The notes below the pieces were generated by a model. The model did no database searches, was not told where the DNA came from, and was given only the letters and a program-made list of their open reading frames with translations. From Pontibacter flavimaris (GTDB lineage Bacteria > Bacteroidota > Bacteroidia > Cytophagales > Hymenobacteraceae), in the NCBI RefSeq assembly GCF_001907195.1, contig NZ_LVWA01000002.1, forward strand, positions 1-64,000: 64,000 nt of DNA. The letters run 5' to 3'. Every line of letters starts with the position of its first letter. The first letter of the stretch is position 1. Below are positions 32,734 to 42,342 of this stretch, in pieces. The position numbers and the translations under genes were made by a program.

Positions 32734-33309
32734 ATGAAAAAAGTAATGCTTACCCTGCTGGCGGCGGTGCTGCTGGCAGCGGCCGCCCCCGCAACTCGGG
32801 CACAGGAACAGACAAGCGCATCATTAACTTCCGAGGAGGCGCACAAGCTGCTCGGCCGTTTATCCGGCAACTGGCTGGTGAGCCACTACGCCTGGCAGCC
32901 CGACCGCAACGCCTACTACCAGTCGTCAGGTAAGGCAACCGTTAGCCCGGCCCACCAGGGCAGTTTCCTGCACGAGCAAACCTACGTCAGGCAGCCGGAC
33001 GGCAGCCAAAAACGGCAGGAGTGCTTTCTGGGATACTCTGCCGCCAAGGAGCGGTTTGAGTTGATACAGGCAGACAAGCGGAATGGGAACACGGTGTTGC
33101 TGGTGGGCCAGTGGCACCCGGAATTTCACTCCATCACCCTAACCCACCCTGACGGCCTGAAGAGGGGCGGCCCGAACAACGTGGAGTATGTTTACGTGTT
33201 CCTGCCTGAGGGCATGCTGCTGAAATTGGTGCGCACCCTCGATGAAGAGGGCAATTACCGGATCCAGTCCCAGGACTATTACGCCCCGCAGCATACCGCC
33301 AGCTTCTGA
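32734..33309 (+). CDS. Secreted DUF1579-like protein
   Basis: A 191-aa exported protein with a clean signal peptide (cleavage after TRAQ). The mature part, from LSGNWLVSHYAWQPDRNAYYQSSGKATVSP to ECFLGYSAAKERFELIQADKRNGN, has the strand pattern of the lipocalin-like DUF1579 family. I start at ATG 32734; the upstream open frame lacks coding character. The role is unknown. It lies 241 bp after the TonB/DUF4249 unit, too far to assume co-transcription. Confidence 0.7.
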   Translation: MKKVMLTLLAAVLLAAAAPATRAQEQTSASLTSEEAHKLLGRLSGNWLVSHYAWQPDRNAYYQSSGKATVSPAHQGSFLHEQTYVRQPDGSQKRQECFLGYSAAKERFELIQADKRNGNTVLLVGQWHPEFHSITLTHPDGLKRGGPNNVEYVYVFLPEGMLLKLVRTLDEEGNYRIQSQDYYAPQHTASF

Positions 33310-33469
33310 AAGACTCAAGGCCAGCCACATCCACCCTCACCTCCTCCCCAAAGGTATAGGATAGACGTGGCTGGCCTTACCTTTGCTACCTGCCAGCAAG
33401 CTCTCGGAGTGCCTGACACCTCTCCGAGTGCGTTTCCGGCCCGCTTTATACTTGCTCGGCAGTATAGCC

Positions 33470-34192
33470 TTACCCCCTGTACTTGCGCTTCAGCCTCACC
33501 ACTTTATACTTGACGCTATCATACACCAGGCCGGCTATCAGGAGGGCAGCCGCCAGTAACAGGGCTTTCATGGCATAAACAGAAAAAGCAAAGCCACCCA
33601 CAATACAACCCATAAAAAAGAAGCTGATGATGGTAAGGCGCAGCTTGATAGAGGCCGTCAGCTTCTGCCACTGCTCTTGCCTGCGGTAAAAGTATAACTG
33701 CGCGATCTCGATGCCCAGATCGGTGAAAAGACCCGTGAGGTGGGTAGTGCGCACCACGGAGTTGGAGATGCGGGTTACCAGCGCGTTCTGCAGGCCCATG
33801 GCAAACAAAAGGCAGCAGGCAATGGTGATAGGATACTGCAGTATAAGCTCCGGGTGCAGCAGCGCCACACCTACCAGCACCAGCAGCTCCAGGCCAATCG
33901 GGGGCAGGTACACCAGCTGCTTGTCGCGCCGCAGCATGAGCTCCAGCATCCCCGCCGACACCATCGCTCCAAATAAAAAGGCAAGTATAAACAGCAGGTA
34001 GCCCCCGGCCGAAGCAAAGTTGCGTCGGCCCACCTCATCGGCAAAAAAGGCAAAGTGGCCGGTTACGTTGGTAGTGAGCTGGTGCAGGGCAAACACCCCG
34101 GATACGTTCACAATACCCGCTACCCCGGAGAGTAGCGAGGCCAGCTTCAGGTTGTGTTTCAGGGTACGGCTTTTCCCTCGGTGTCGGAACAT
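33470..34192 (-). CDS. YoaK/DUF1275 membrane protein
   Basis: A 240-aa inner-membrane protein with about six helices (FASLLSGVAGIVNVSGVFAL, GYLLFILAFLFGAMVSAGML, GLELLVLVGVALLHP, ITIACCLLFAMGLQNAL, LTIISFFFMGCIVGGFAF, LLLAAALLIAGLV). The motif ALHQLTTNVTGHF plus MGLQNALVTRISNSVVRTTHLTGLFTDLG is diagnostic of YoaK/DUF1275 proteins. Transport or stress roles have been suggested for the family but no substrate is known. Monocistronic. Confidence 0.88.
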   Translation of the reverse strand: MFRHRGKSRTLKHNLKLASLLSGVAGIVNVSGVFALHQLTTNVTGHFAFFADEVGRRNFASAGGYLLFILAFLFGAMVSAGMLELMLRRDKQLVYLPPIGLELLVLVGVALLHPELILQYPITIACCLLFAMGLQNALVTRISNSVVRTTHLTGLFTDLGIEIAQLYFYRRQEQWQKLTASIKLRLTIISFFFMGCIVGGFAFSVYAMKALLLAAALLIAGLVYDSVKYKVVRLKRKYRG

Positions 34193-34249
34193 GCGGGGCT
34201 ATGGAATTTGAGTGAGCAAAGTATAAAATCCTCGGATACGGGAGGTCGG

Positions 34250-34591
34250 TCAGAGCAATTCTTTGGAGGGATCCCAAAACAATTTTTCAAAGTTCACCAC
34301 CTGGTCGTTCTCCACGCGCACCCCCTCCTGCTCCAGCCGCTCCTGCATGGTGTGGGGCGTGTCAAAGTGCTGGCTGCCGGTAAGCAGGCCGATGCGGTTC
34401 ACCACCCGGTGCGCCGGAATCCTGGTCATGGGCTGGGAGGCGATCAGGGCCCATCCCACCATTCTGGCCGAGCCTTTTGCCCCCAAATAGCTGGCTATGG
34501 CCCCGTAGGAGGTTACCCGCCCGCGCGGGATGAGCTGCACCACCTCGTATACATTCTGGAAAAAATTCTCCTTGCTATCTTTTTTTGTCAT
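34250..34591 (-). CDS. Alkyltransferase-like protein lacking the active-site cysteine
   Basis: A 113-aa protein homologous to the C-terminal (DNA-binding/active-site) domain of O6-alkylguanine-DNA alkyltransferases. The helix-turn-helix and arginine finger (IPRGRVTSYGAIASYLGAKGSARMVGWAL) are kept, but the acceptor motif P-C-H-R-V reads P-A60-H-R-V, so alkyl transfer cannot occur. Such alkyltransferase-like (ATL) proteins bind O6-alkylguanine and hand the lesion to nucleotide-excision repair. It is a single gene next to the YoaK gene, with no ada gene in the window. Confidence 0.9.
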   Translation of the reverse strand: MTKKDSKENFFQNVYEVVQLIPRGRVTSYGAIASYLGAKGSARMVGWALIASQPMTRIPAHRVVNRIGLLTGSQHFDTPHTMQERLEQEGVRVENDQVVNFEKLFWDPSKELL

Positions 34592-34674
34592 TTTCAGTCG
34601 CTGCTGTTTAAACCTTGGGTGTCGTTTTGTGTCTTTAAAATGTGCCGGTTTGTAGCGTTTAAGTTACGTCAACT

Positions 34675-34705
34675 TTTATTGTAGGCAATGTAAGCTGTAT
34701 ATTTA
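34675..34705 (+). promoter_or_regulatory. Weak candidate promoter of the RND efflux operon
   Basis: TTTATTG, 16 bp, TATATTTA approximates the Bacteroidota -33/-7 pattern with a short spacer and one mismatch, about 90 bp before the adaptor gene in AT-rich DNA. Confidence 0.3.
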
Positions 34706-34791
34706 GGCTGAATTATACCCTAAGACCGGAAAACCCTGCTTTATTCATGTATTACGGGCACTCCCCTAACTAAACCTGTGTTAAGACACAA

Positions 34792-35916
34792 ATGAACAAA
34801 ACACTAAAAACTATCCTGATTCTCGTTGCCGTTACAGCGGTTGGTTATTTTGCTTACAGGCAGCTTTCAGCCGAGCCGGAAATGCAGGCAGCGGCAGGCG
34901 GCGGCGCTGGCGGCCCCATGGCCCGTAAGGTAACCGTGGATGTATACGTTGTTTCGCCGGGAGCTTTTCAGAACAGGATCTCCACCACGGGCACGGTGCT
35001 GCCCAACGAGGAGGTAGAACTGCGCAGCGAGATTTCCGGGCGAGTAACTGGAATCAACTTTAAGGAGGGCACCCATGTCAAGAAAGGCCAGCTGCTGCTA
35101 ACGGTGAACGACGCCGAGATGCGCGCGCAGCTGCAGAAGCTGGAGTCTAACCAGAAGCTGTACCGCGATATGGAAGAACGCCAGCGCACCCTGCTGGAGA
35201 AAGAATACATCAGTGCGCAGGAGTACGACCAGGTAAGCAACCAGCTGGCCACGGCCACCGCCGACATCCAGGCGCTGAAAGCCACCCTGGCCAAAGCCTA
35301 CATGCGCGCCCCTTTCGATGGGGTGATCGGTTTGCGCCAGGTGAGCGAGGGTAGCTATGTGTCGGCCACCACGCCCATTGCCCGCATCGTCGACATTAGC
35401 CCCGTAAAGATAGACTTTGCCATACCAGGCCGCTACAGCCAGCAGGTAGAGGCCGGCGACAGGATCACCTTCACAGTGGAGGGAATGCCGCAAGTATACG
35501 AGGCATCCGTTTACGCCGTGCAGCCAGGCATTGACCCCGCCACACGCACCCTGCAGGTGCGCGCCCTTTATGATAACAAGAAGGAGGAAGTAAAGCCGGG
35601 TGCCTTTGTGAGCGTGAGCCTGTCTTTGCAGGACTCGGATGACGCCATCCTGATCCCTACGGAGGCCATTATACCGGAAGCCACCGGACACAAAGTTTAC
35701 CTGTCCAAAAACGGAAAGGCTATTTCGAAGATGGTGAAGATCGGGCAGCGCTCCGAAACGATGATCCAGATCACGGAAGGCGTGGCCCCCGGCGACACGA
35801 TCATCCGCTCCGGTATCCTGCAGCTCCGAGACGGCTCCAACCTGAACGTACGCAAGGTGCTGACAGCTGATGAAGCGATGGAGGCTCCCGCGCCGGATAC
35901 AGCTGTGGCTGAATAA
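34792..35916 (+). CDS. RND efflux periplasmic adaptor (MFP)
   Basis: A 374-aa membrane-fusion protein. The N-terminal signal anchor (TILILVAVTAVGYFAY) is followed by a split barrel-sandwich (VELRSEISGRVTGINFKEGTHVKKGQLLLTVND ... AKAYMRAPFDGVIGLRQVSEGSYV), a short coiled-coil hairpin (LQKLESNQKLYRDMEERQRTLLEKEYIS) and a beta-barrel domain (PVKIDFAIPGRYSQQVEAGDRI) with a C-terminal membrane-proximal part (AIIPEATGHKVYLSKNGKA). It links the inner-membrane pump and TolC-like channel encoded downstream. Confidence 0.95.
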   Translation: MNKTLKTILILVAVTAVGYFAYRQLSAEPEMQAAAGGGAGGPMARKVTVDVYVVSPGAFQNRISTTGTVLPNEEVELRSEISGRVTGINFKEGTHVKKGQLLLTVNDAEMRAQLQKLESNQKLYRDMEERQRTLLEKEYISAQEYDQVSNQLATATADIQALKATLAKAYMRAPFDGVIGLRQVSEGSYVSATTPIARIVDISPVKIDFAIPGRYSQQVEAGDRITFTVEGMPQVYEASVYAVQPGIDPATRTLQVRALYDNKKEEVKPGAFVSVSLSLQDSDDAILIPTEAIIPEATGHKVYLSKNGKAISKMVKIGQRSETMIQITEGVAPGDTIIRSGILQLRDGSNLNVRKVLTADEAMEAPAPDTAVAE

Positions 35917-36196
35917 TCTGCCGTGCAGGAACGCCAATAGTATAACTAGAACCGTTTAAGGTTAGGGCTATAGGCCAAATCCGGGCCCGGCAACTGCAGT
36001 AGAAGATAAGTATAGACTGACACCCCTGTAGCTGTTCACCCCTGCCTTTGGCGGGAAACGGCCGAAAAAGAGACAAGAAGTCAGGAAAACGAACTTAAGT
36101 ACGCATCATTAACAGGAGAGGAAAGGCAGACCGGGAGTGCTTTGCTGAGCAGCTAACCCACCTGACCGTCAGCTCCAATTCCCACCACAGATCTAT

Positions 36197-39100
36197 ATGG
36201 CAAGTTTATCCAATATAAGTATAAAACGCCCCGTGCTGGCCATCGTGATGAGCATCGCGATCATGGTGTTCGGGTTTATAGGCATCACCTACCTGGGGGT
36301 GCGGGAGTATCCCAGCGTAGACCCGCCCATTGTGAACGTACGGACGAGTTACGTAGGCGCCAACGCCGAGACCATCGAGTCTGAGATAACCGAGCCACTG
36401 GAGGAGTCCATCAACGGTATCGCCGGTATCCGAACGCTTACCTCCACCAGCAGCGAGGGCAGCAGCAACATTACCGTAGAGTTTAACCTGGACGTGGACC
36501 TGGAAACGGCTGCCAACGACGTGCGCGACCGCGTGGCCAGGGCGCAGCGACGGTTGCCCGAGGACGCCGAGCCTCCAACCGTAGCCAAGGCCGACGCCGA
36601 CGCCAACCCCATCATCTTCCTGGGTATCCGAAGCGAGAACCGCACCCTGCTGGAACTCTCCGATATAGGCATGAACGTGTTCAAGGAGCAGCTGCAGACC
36701 ATCCCGGGCGTGAGTGAGATCATGATCTGGGGGGATAAACGTTACTCGATGCGCCTGTGGATGGACCCCGATAAGCTTGCCGCCCTGCGCGTAACCCCGC
36801 TGGAAGTACAAAATGCCCTGGCGCGCCAAAACGTGGAGCTGCCATCGGGAAGTATAGAGGGCGCCACCACCGAGCTTTCGGTACGCACCATGGGCCGCAT
36901 TTCCACCCCTGAAGAGTTTAATAACCTGATCGTGCGCCAGGATGCCGACCGCCTGATCCGCTTCCGCGACATCGGCTATGCCCAACTTGCCCCTGAAAAC
37001 GAAAAAACGGTGCTCCGCTACAACGGCATCCCAATGATCGGGGTAGTGCTGGTGCCGCAGCCGGGCTCGAACCAGATCGAGATCGCCGACGAGTTTTACA
37101 GACGCCTGGAGCACATCAAAAAAGACATCCCGGAAGACCTCCAGCTCACCATCGGCTTCGACAACTCGCAGTACGTCCGGGCCTCCATTGCCGAGGTGCA
37201 GGAGACCATTATCGTGGCCTTTGGCCTGGTAGTGATCGTTATCTTCCTGTTCCTGCGCGACTGGCGCTCCACCCTAATCCCGGTCGTCGCCATACCGGTC
37301 TCCCTTATCGGCACCTTCTTCATCATGTATGTGATGGACTTCTCCATCAACGTGCTCACCCTGCTGGGCATCGTGCTGGCTATTGGTCTGGTAGTGGACG
37401 ACGCCATCGTGATGCTGGAGAACATCTATACCCGCATTGAGAAAGGCGAGAAGCCCATGCAGGCCGCCAAGAACGGCGCCAAGGAAATTTACTTTGCCAT
37501 TATCTCTACCACTGTTGCCCTGGCGGCCGTGTTCATGCCGGTAGCTTTCCTGGAGGATACCACCGGCCGCCTGTTCCGTGAATTCGGTATTGTGGTGGCC
37601 GGCTCGGTGATCATCTCCTCCTTCGTCTCACTGACGCTCACGCCGATGATGTCCTCGCGCATCCTCAAGCACAGGGAAAGACCCAACTGGTTTTACCGTA
37701 AAACCGAACCCTTCTTCGAGTCCCTCACCGGTGGCTACCGCCGCAGCCTGGAAAGCTTTATGCGCGTGCGCTGGGTAGCCTTTATACTTATCGTGGCCTC
37801 TGCCGGTGCAATCTGGTGGCAAATGTCTACCCTGCAGTCTGAATTATCGCCGGATGAAGACCGCGCCGGCCTTCGTATCAACGCCACTGGCCCGGAGGGT
37901 GCTTCCTTCGAGTTTATGGACGAGTACATGAACGAGCTGACCGCCCTGGTAAACGACTCGGTGCAAGGCATCTCCAGTATCACCTCCATGACGCGTAACG
38001 CAAACTCTGGCTTTATCCGCCTCCGCCTGGTTCCTGCAGACGAACGTAGCCAGACACAGCAGGAGATTGTAGAAAGCATGCCTTCCCTGATCAACCAGAT
38101 ACCGGGCGCCAGGGCCTTTGCCTCCGGCGACAAGGGCCTGGGTGGCGGGCGCGGTGCCGGGCAGCCGGTACAGTTCGTGGTGCAATCGCAGAACATGGAC
38201 AAGCTGCGCGAGATCATCCCGCCGTTCCTGGAGAAGGCCCAGCAGGACCCCACTTTCAGTTTTGTGGACGTGAACCTGAAGTTCAACAAACCGGAGCTGC
38301 GCGTGGAGATTGACCGCGAGAAAGCCCAGAGCCTGGGCGTAACTGTGCGTGATATCGCCCAGACCATCCAGCTTGGCCTGAGTGGCTCCCGCTTCGGCTA
38401 CTTTGTGAAAGGCGGAAAACAGTACCAGATCCTGGGGCAGGTAGCCCGCGAGAACCGCAGCGAACCGCTGGACCTGCGCAGCCTCTACGTTAAGAGCAGC
38501 ACCGGCGAGCTGATTCAGCTTGACAACCTGATCGAGTTGAAGGAAGAGAGCGCCTCGCCGCAGGTATACCGCTTTAACCGCTTTGCGGCTGCTACCTTTA
38601 GCGCCACCCTGACCAAAGGAAAGACCATTGGCGACGGTTTGGAGGTGATGGATGCCATTGCCGACGAAGTGCTCGATGAGACGTTCCAGACAACACTTAC
38701 CGGCCAGTCCAGGGATTTCTCCGAAAGCTCCGGCAGTTTACTATTTGCCTTCTCGCTGGCACTGGGCCTGATTTACCTGGCGCTTGCCGCGCAGTTCGAG
38801 AGCTTCCGCGACCCGGTCATCATCATGTTTACCGTGCCGCTCGCCCTTTCCGGCGCCTTACTCAGCCTCTGGTACTTCGACCAGACCCTGAACATCTTCA
38901 GCCAGATCGGTATGATCATGCTGGTGGGTTTGGTGACCAAGAACGGTATCCTACTGGTGGAGTTTGCCAACCAGCGCAAGGAAGAGGGCCTCACGAAGAT
39001 GGAGGCTGCCACGGATGCCGCCGTATCCCGCTTCCGCCCGATCCTGATGACCTCGCTCTCCACGATTCTGGGCACCCTGCCTATTGCCTTGGCACTCGGC

Positions 39101-39280
39101 ACCGGTGCGGAGAGCCGCGTACCCATGGGTATTGCCGTGGTGGGGGGCCTGATTCTGGCCACCGGACTTACGCTCTACGTGATTCCTGCGGTGTACTCCT
39201 ATTTCTCTTCTGCCGAGGCCAATGTGATCGAGGAACTGGAGGAGGAAAAAGCACAGGCCAAGAAGCCAGAGTATGTGTAA
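36197..39280 (+). CDS. RND efflux permease, HAE1/MexB type
   Basis: A 1027-aa inner-membrane proton/drug antiporter with 12 predicted helices and two large periplasmic loops. Proton-relay acids are in helix 4 (GIVLAIGLVVDDAIVMLENIYTRIEKGE) and the Lys of helix 10 in LVTKNGILLVEFANQ. The N-terminus (SIKRPVLAIVMSIAIMVFGFIGITYLGVREYP) and the SRxPMGIAVVGGL motif near the C-terminus are typical. Length matches the family. The substrate is unknown but a drug/detergent-type pump is likelier than a metal pump. It starts 280 bp after the adaptor stop, a long but gene-free gap. Confidence 0.95.
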   Translation: MASLSNISIKRPVLAIVMSIAIMVFGFIGITYLGVREYPSVDPPIVNVRTSYVGANAETIESEITEPLEESINGIAGIRTLTSTSSEGSSNITVEFNLDVDLETAANDVRDRVARAQRRLPEDAEPPTVAKADADANPIIFLGIRSENRTLLELSDIGMNVFKEQLQTIPGVSEIMIWGDKRYSMRLWMDPDKLAALRVTPLEVQNALARQNVELPSGSIEGATTELSVRTMGRISTPEEFNNLIVRQDADRLIRFRDIGYAQLAPENEKTVLRYNGIPMIGVVLVPQPGSNQIEIADEFYRRLEHIKKDIPEDLQLTIGFDNSQYVRASIAEVQETIIVAFGLVVIVIFLFLRDWRSTLIPVVAIPVSLIGTFFIMYVMDFSINVLTLLGIVLAIGLVVDDAIVMLENIYTRIEKGEKPMQAAKNGAKEIYFAIISTTVALAAVFMPVAFLEDTTGRLFREFGIVVAGSVIISSFVSLTLTPMMSSRILKHRERPNWFYRKTEPFFESLTGGYRRSLESFMRVRWVAFILIVASAGAIWWQMSTLQSELSPDEDRAGLRINATGPEGASFEFMDEYMNELTALVNDSVQGISSITSMTRNANSGFIRLRLVPADERSQTQQEIVESMPSLINQIPGARAFASGDKGLGGGRGAGQPVQFVVQSQNMDKLREIIPPFLEKAQQDPTFSFVDVNLKFNKPELRVEIDREKAQSLGVTVRDIAQTIQLGLSGSRFGYFVKGGKQYQILGQVARENRSEPLDLRSLYVKSSTGELIQLDNLIELKEESASPQVYRFNRFAAATFSATLTKGKTIGDGLEVMDAIADEVLDETFQTTLTGQSRDFSESSGSLLFAFSLALGLIYLALAAQFESFRDPVIIMFTVPLALSGALLSLWYFDQTLNIFSQIGMIMLVGLVTKNGILLVEFANQRKEEGLTKMEAATDAAVSRFRPILMTSLSTILGTLPIALALGTGAESRVPMGIAVVGGLILATGLTLYVIPAVYSYFSSAEANVIEELEEEKAQAKKPEYV

Positions 39281-39343
39281 GTATGCCAACCCATTATTTA
39301 AGTATTTTAGCCAAAGGATTTTAACGCGATAGACCAAGTATAA

Positions 39344-40681
39344 ATGTTTTCATACAGAGCCGCGGCGCTTTTCCTGGTCGGATTAGCACTACTACTACCA
39401 AGCCTGGCCCAGAGCCAGGAGCAGCTTTCGCTGGAGCAGGCCATCCGCATCGGACTACAAAACAACTATGATATCCGGATTGCCGGCAGGCAGGAAGCCA
39501 TCTCGGAGAACAACGCAACGCTGGGCAACGCCGGCTTCCTGCCCAATGTGGATGGCAGGGCCTCCCGCACCTTCAGCGAGAACAACTCGCGGCAGGAGTT
39601 CCAGACCGGCCCGGACCGCGTACGGGACGGAGCCAGCTCCAACAACATGAGTTATGGAATCAACCTGAACTGGGTGATTTTTGACGGGCTGGGCATGTTT
39701 ATCAACCTGGAGCGGCTCAAGGCCATCGAAAAGTCCGGGGAGCTGTTTACCAAGCAGACGATAGAGAATACCCTTGCCGTTATCACGGCCAGTTACTTTG
39801 AGGTAGCCCGCCAGGCGTCCAAGATCAAAGCGATACAGGATGCCATTGCCATTTCGGAGGCGCGCGTGGAGATTGCGCAGGCCCAGTTTGATGTGGGCGT
39901 GAGTGCCAAGGTGGAGATTCTGCGCGCCCAGGTGGACTACAACGCCGACCGCTCGGAGCTGCTGCTGCAGGAGGAGGTGCTGCAAAACGCCAAGATCAAC
40001 CTGAACCAGCTGCTGGGCCGCAACCCCGACATCGATTTTGTGGTGACGGACAGCATTCTGGTGGACCCAACGGTGAACTACAGCGTGGCAGCCAACAGCC
40101 TGAACGCTGCCAACCCGCTGCTGCAGCGCCTGCAACTGGAGCGTCAGCTGGCAAACCTGGACATCCGGTCGGTGCGTGCCAGCCGCTTCCCGACGGTGAG
40201 CGTGCTGAGCGCCTATAACTTCAGCCGCTCCGAGGCAGAGCCACTCAACGAGTTCCAGGCCAGGTTTAACCAGAACCGTGGCTACAACTATGGCCTAAGC
40301 CTGAGCGTGCCGATCTTTAACGGCTTCAACATCAACCGCCAGGCACAGAACGCGCGCATCAACCTGGAGACGGCCAACCTGGAGCTGCAGCGCGAGGAGA
40401 ACCGCCTGCAATCTGACCTGGCCCGGGCCTACAGCCAGTACACCAACCGCCTGCAACTGCTGGAGCTGGAGGAAAGCAACCTGAAACTGGCCCAGGAGAA
40501 CGCCGAGATTGCCCTGGAGCGCTACAGGCTGGGTATCCTGACAGCGATTGAGCTACGCGAGGCACAGCGCAACGAGCTGGTGGCCTCTAACCGCCTCATC
40601 GACATACAGTACCAGGCCAAGGCGGCAGAGATTGAGCTAAAACGCCTGAGCAGCACCCTGCTGCAGGAAAGCCAACTGTAA
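39344..40681 (+). CDS. TolC-family outer-membrane efflux protein
   Basis: A 445-aa outer-membrane factor. It has a signal peptide (cleavage after LAQSQ) and two repeats of long helices with the LSLEQAIRIGLQNNYDIRIAGRQ and LDIRSVRASRFPTVSVLSAYNFSRSE patterns, the duplicated OEP domain that forms the channel-tunnel trimer. It closes the tripartite pump with the adaptor and permease upstream (63 bp gap). A perfect inverted repeat made of AAGTATA words follows its stop codon. Confidence 0.94.
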   Translation: MFSYRAAALFLVGLALLLPSLAQSQEQLSLEQAIRIGLQNNYDIRIAGRQEAISENNATLGNAGFLPNVDGRASRTFSENNSRQEFQTGPDRVRDGASSNNMSYGINLNWVIFDGLGMFINLERLKAIEKSGELFTKQTIENTLAVITASYFEVARQASKIKAIQDAIAISEARVEIAQAQFDVGVSAKVEILRAQVDYNADRSELLLQEEVLQNAKINLNQLLGRNPDIDFVVTDSILVDPTVNYSVAANSLNAANPLLQRLQLERQLANLDIRSVRASRFPTVSVLSAYNFSRSEAEPLNEFQARFNQNRGYNYGLSLSVPIFNGFNINRQAQNARINLETANLELQREENRLQSDLARAYSQYTNRLQLLELEESNLKLAQENAEIALERYRLGILTAIELREAQRNELVASNRLIDIQYQAKAAEIELKRLSSTLLQESQL

Positions 40682-40696
40682 CTAACTATACCGGTT

Positions 40697-40742
40697 CTTA
40701 AAGTATAAAAGTATAGCCACGGCTATACTTTTATACTTTAAG
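40697..40742. terminator. Perfect 22-bp inverted repeat made of AAGTATA/TATACTT
   Basis: Arms at 40697-40718 and 40721-40742 are exactly complementary with only two bases between them. Each arm contains two copies of the word AAGTATA (or TATACTT). It sits between the efflux operon and the MgtC-like gene and may act as a terminator, although no clean T-tract follows. It resembles the paired-uptake-sequence terminators of Pasteurellaceae and Neisseria in form. Confidence 0.7.
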
Positions 40743-40772
40743 GCTGTACCTTCCTCCTTCATATCAACAGAA

Positions 40773-42041
40773 ATGGAGCTAGAGATATTCGAGACACTTG
40801 CCATATCGCTGGGTCTGGGGCTGCTGGTGGGGCTGCAGCGGCAGCACGATCAGTCGCAACTGGCAGGCATCCGCACCTTTCCGCTTATCACGCTGTTTGG
40901 CACCATTTCCGGTTTCCTGGCGCAGGACTTTGGAGGCTGGATTATAGCAGCCGGGATTCTGGGCCTGGCCGCTCTTATGGCCGTCGCCAACATCATGCGC
41001 AGCAAAACCCCCGATTTTGACATCGGCCTGACGACGGAGGCAGCCGCCCTGCTCATGTTCGTGGTAGGCGCCTACCTGGTGCTGGGGCAAACCACCGTGG
41101 CCGTGGCCATCGGGGCCACCGTGGCGGTGCTGCTCCACCTCAAGGAGACACTCCATGGCATTGTAGCTAAAATCGGGCAGAGCGACCTGCAAGCGATCAT
41201 GCAATTCGTGGTGATCTCGCTGGTCGTGCTCCCCGTCCTCCCCGACCGTACCTACGGCCCCTACAACGTACTCAACCCCTACAATATCTGGCTCATGGTC
41301 GTGCTTATCGTGGGGCTGGGACTGTTGGGCTACTTTGCCTACAAGGTATTCGGACAGAAATCGGGCACGGTGCTGGGTGGTATACTCGGAGGCCTGATTT
41401 CCAGCACGGCTACCACCGTGAGCTACGCCCGCCGCACCAAAGGCAACGACACCAGCAGTATGCTTGCCGCCCTGGTTATTTTCATTGCCTCTGCCGTCTC
41501 TCTCCTACGCGTTATAACTGAGGTGGCCGTTGTGGCGCCAGATACCTTGCCTACCGTGGCCCCACCCCTTGCAGCTGTTTTCCTGCTGATGCTGGTGCTC
41601 GGCGTGGTGATGTACCTGTTCAAGGGCGGCGACCACGACACGATGCCGGAGCAGGGCAACCCGGCCCAGCTGAAGACGGCCCTCGTGTTTGGGGCGATCT
41701 ACGCTGCCGTTATGCTGGCAACGGCCTTTGCCAAGGACCAGTTAGGCAGTGGCGGTCTATACTTTGTGGCCATTATTTCCGGCCTCACCGACGTGGACGC
41801 CATTACCCTGTCCACCTCGCGCCTGATGCAGGTGGGCGACCTGGAGCCGGCCGACGGATGGAAGCTTATACTAGTGGCAGCCCTCTCGAACCTGGCTTTT
41901 AAGGCTGGGTTGGTCGGAGTACTGGGGAACCGCACGGTTTTTGGAAAGGTAGCCATGCTTTTCGGTGTTGTATTAGCAGGGGGCCTGCTGGTGCTGTGGC
42001 TCTGGCCTGAAGATTTCCAATTTCCCCTGCTAGGCGCGTAA
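40773..42041 (+). CDS. MgtC/SapB-DUF4010 membrane protein
   Basis: A 422-aa polytopic membrane protein. The N-terminal ~140 residues match MgtC/SapB (LAISLGLGLLVGLQRQHDQSQLAGIRTFPLITLFGT, TTEAAALLMFVVGAYLV) and the rest matches DUF4010 (GQKSGTVLGGILGGLISSTATTVSYARRTKGND, VAIISGLTDVDAITLSTSRL). About 12 helices are predicted. The domain pair is a known fusion; an ion or osmotic-stress role has been suggested for MgtC, but no activity is established here. It follows the efflux genes after a hairpin and is probably a separate unit. Confidence 0.9.
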   Translation: MELEIFETLAISLGLGLLVGLQRQHDQSQLAGIRTFPLITLFGTISGFLAQDFGGWIIAAGILGLAALMAVANIMRSKTPDFDIGLTTEAAALLMFVVGAYLVLGQTTVAVAIGATVAVLLHLKETLHGIVAKIGQSDLQAIMQFVVISLVVLPVLPDRTYGPYNVLNPYNIWLMVVLIVGLGLLGYFAYKVFGQKSGTVLGGILGGLISSTATTVSYARRTKGNDTSSMLAALVIFIASAVSLLRVITEVAVVAPDTLPTVAPPLAAVFLLMLVLGVVMYLFKGGDHDTMPEQGNPAQLKTALVFGAIYAAVMLATAFAKDQLGSGGLYFVAIISGLTDVDAITLSTSRLMQVGDLEPADGWKLILVAALSNLAFKAGLVGVLGNRTVFGKVAMLFGVVLAGGLLVLWLWPEDFQFPLLGA

Positions 42042-42342
42042 TGGCCTTGGAAAAGAGGGATAATTTCCTTTACAGGCCGCCTCCCTACCCTCCTGAACAA
42101 TATTTTTTTCACGGCTGCGGCAAACTGCGCCTGATTAGGCAGGATAGTTTCAGAAATAAAAGTATCTTGCTAATCAGAAAGGCTTGTGTGAACGGGAGGG
42201 GCAGTCTGGTTGAAGTATAACTACATGCCTCCGAACATGGGGCACAGGCATACTTCTGACCGGTTCAGGCCAAACGATTCAGAACTTTAATCACTACGAT
42301 AAACAATCTAATACCTTACATCCAACCAGAGTAAAAGACACT
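42042..42342. other. Intergenic, no gene seen
   Basis: A 301-bp gap upstream of the sugar permease gene. It contains one AAGTATA, one AAGTATC-like and one CATACTT word and an AT-rich tract (42085-42106). No gene or clear promoter box is visible, although the permease promoter should lie here. Confidence 0.35.

Noticed and set aside
36206-37114. 302-aa minus-strand open frame inside the RND permease
   Set aside because: Antisense shadow; the plus-strand permease is full length and conserved throughout.
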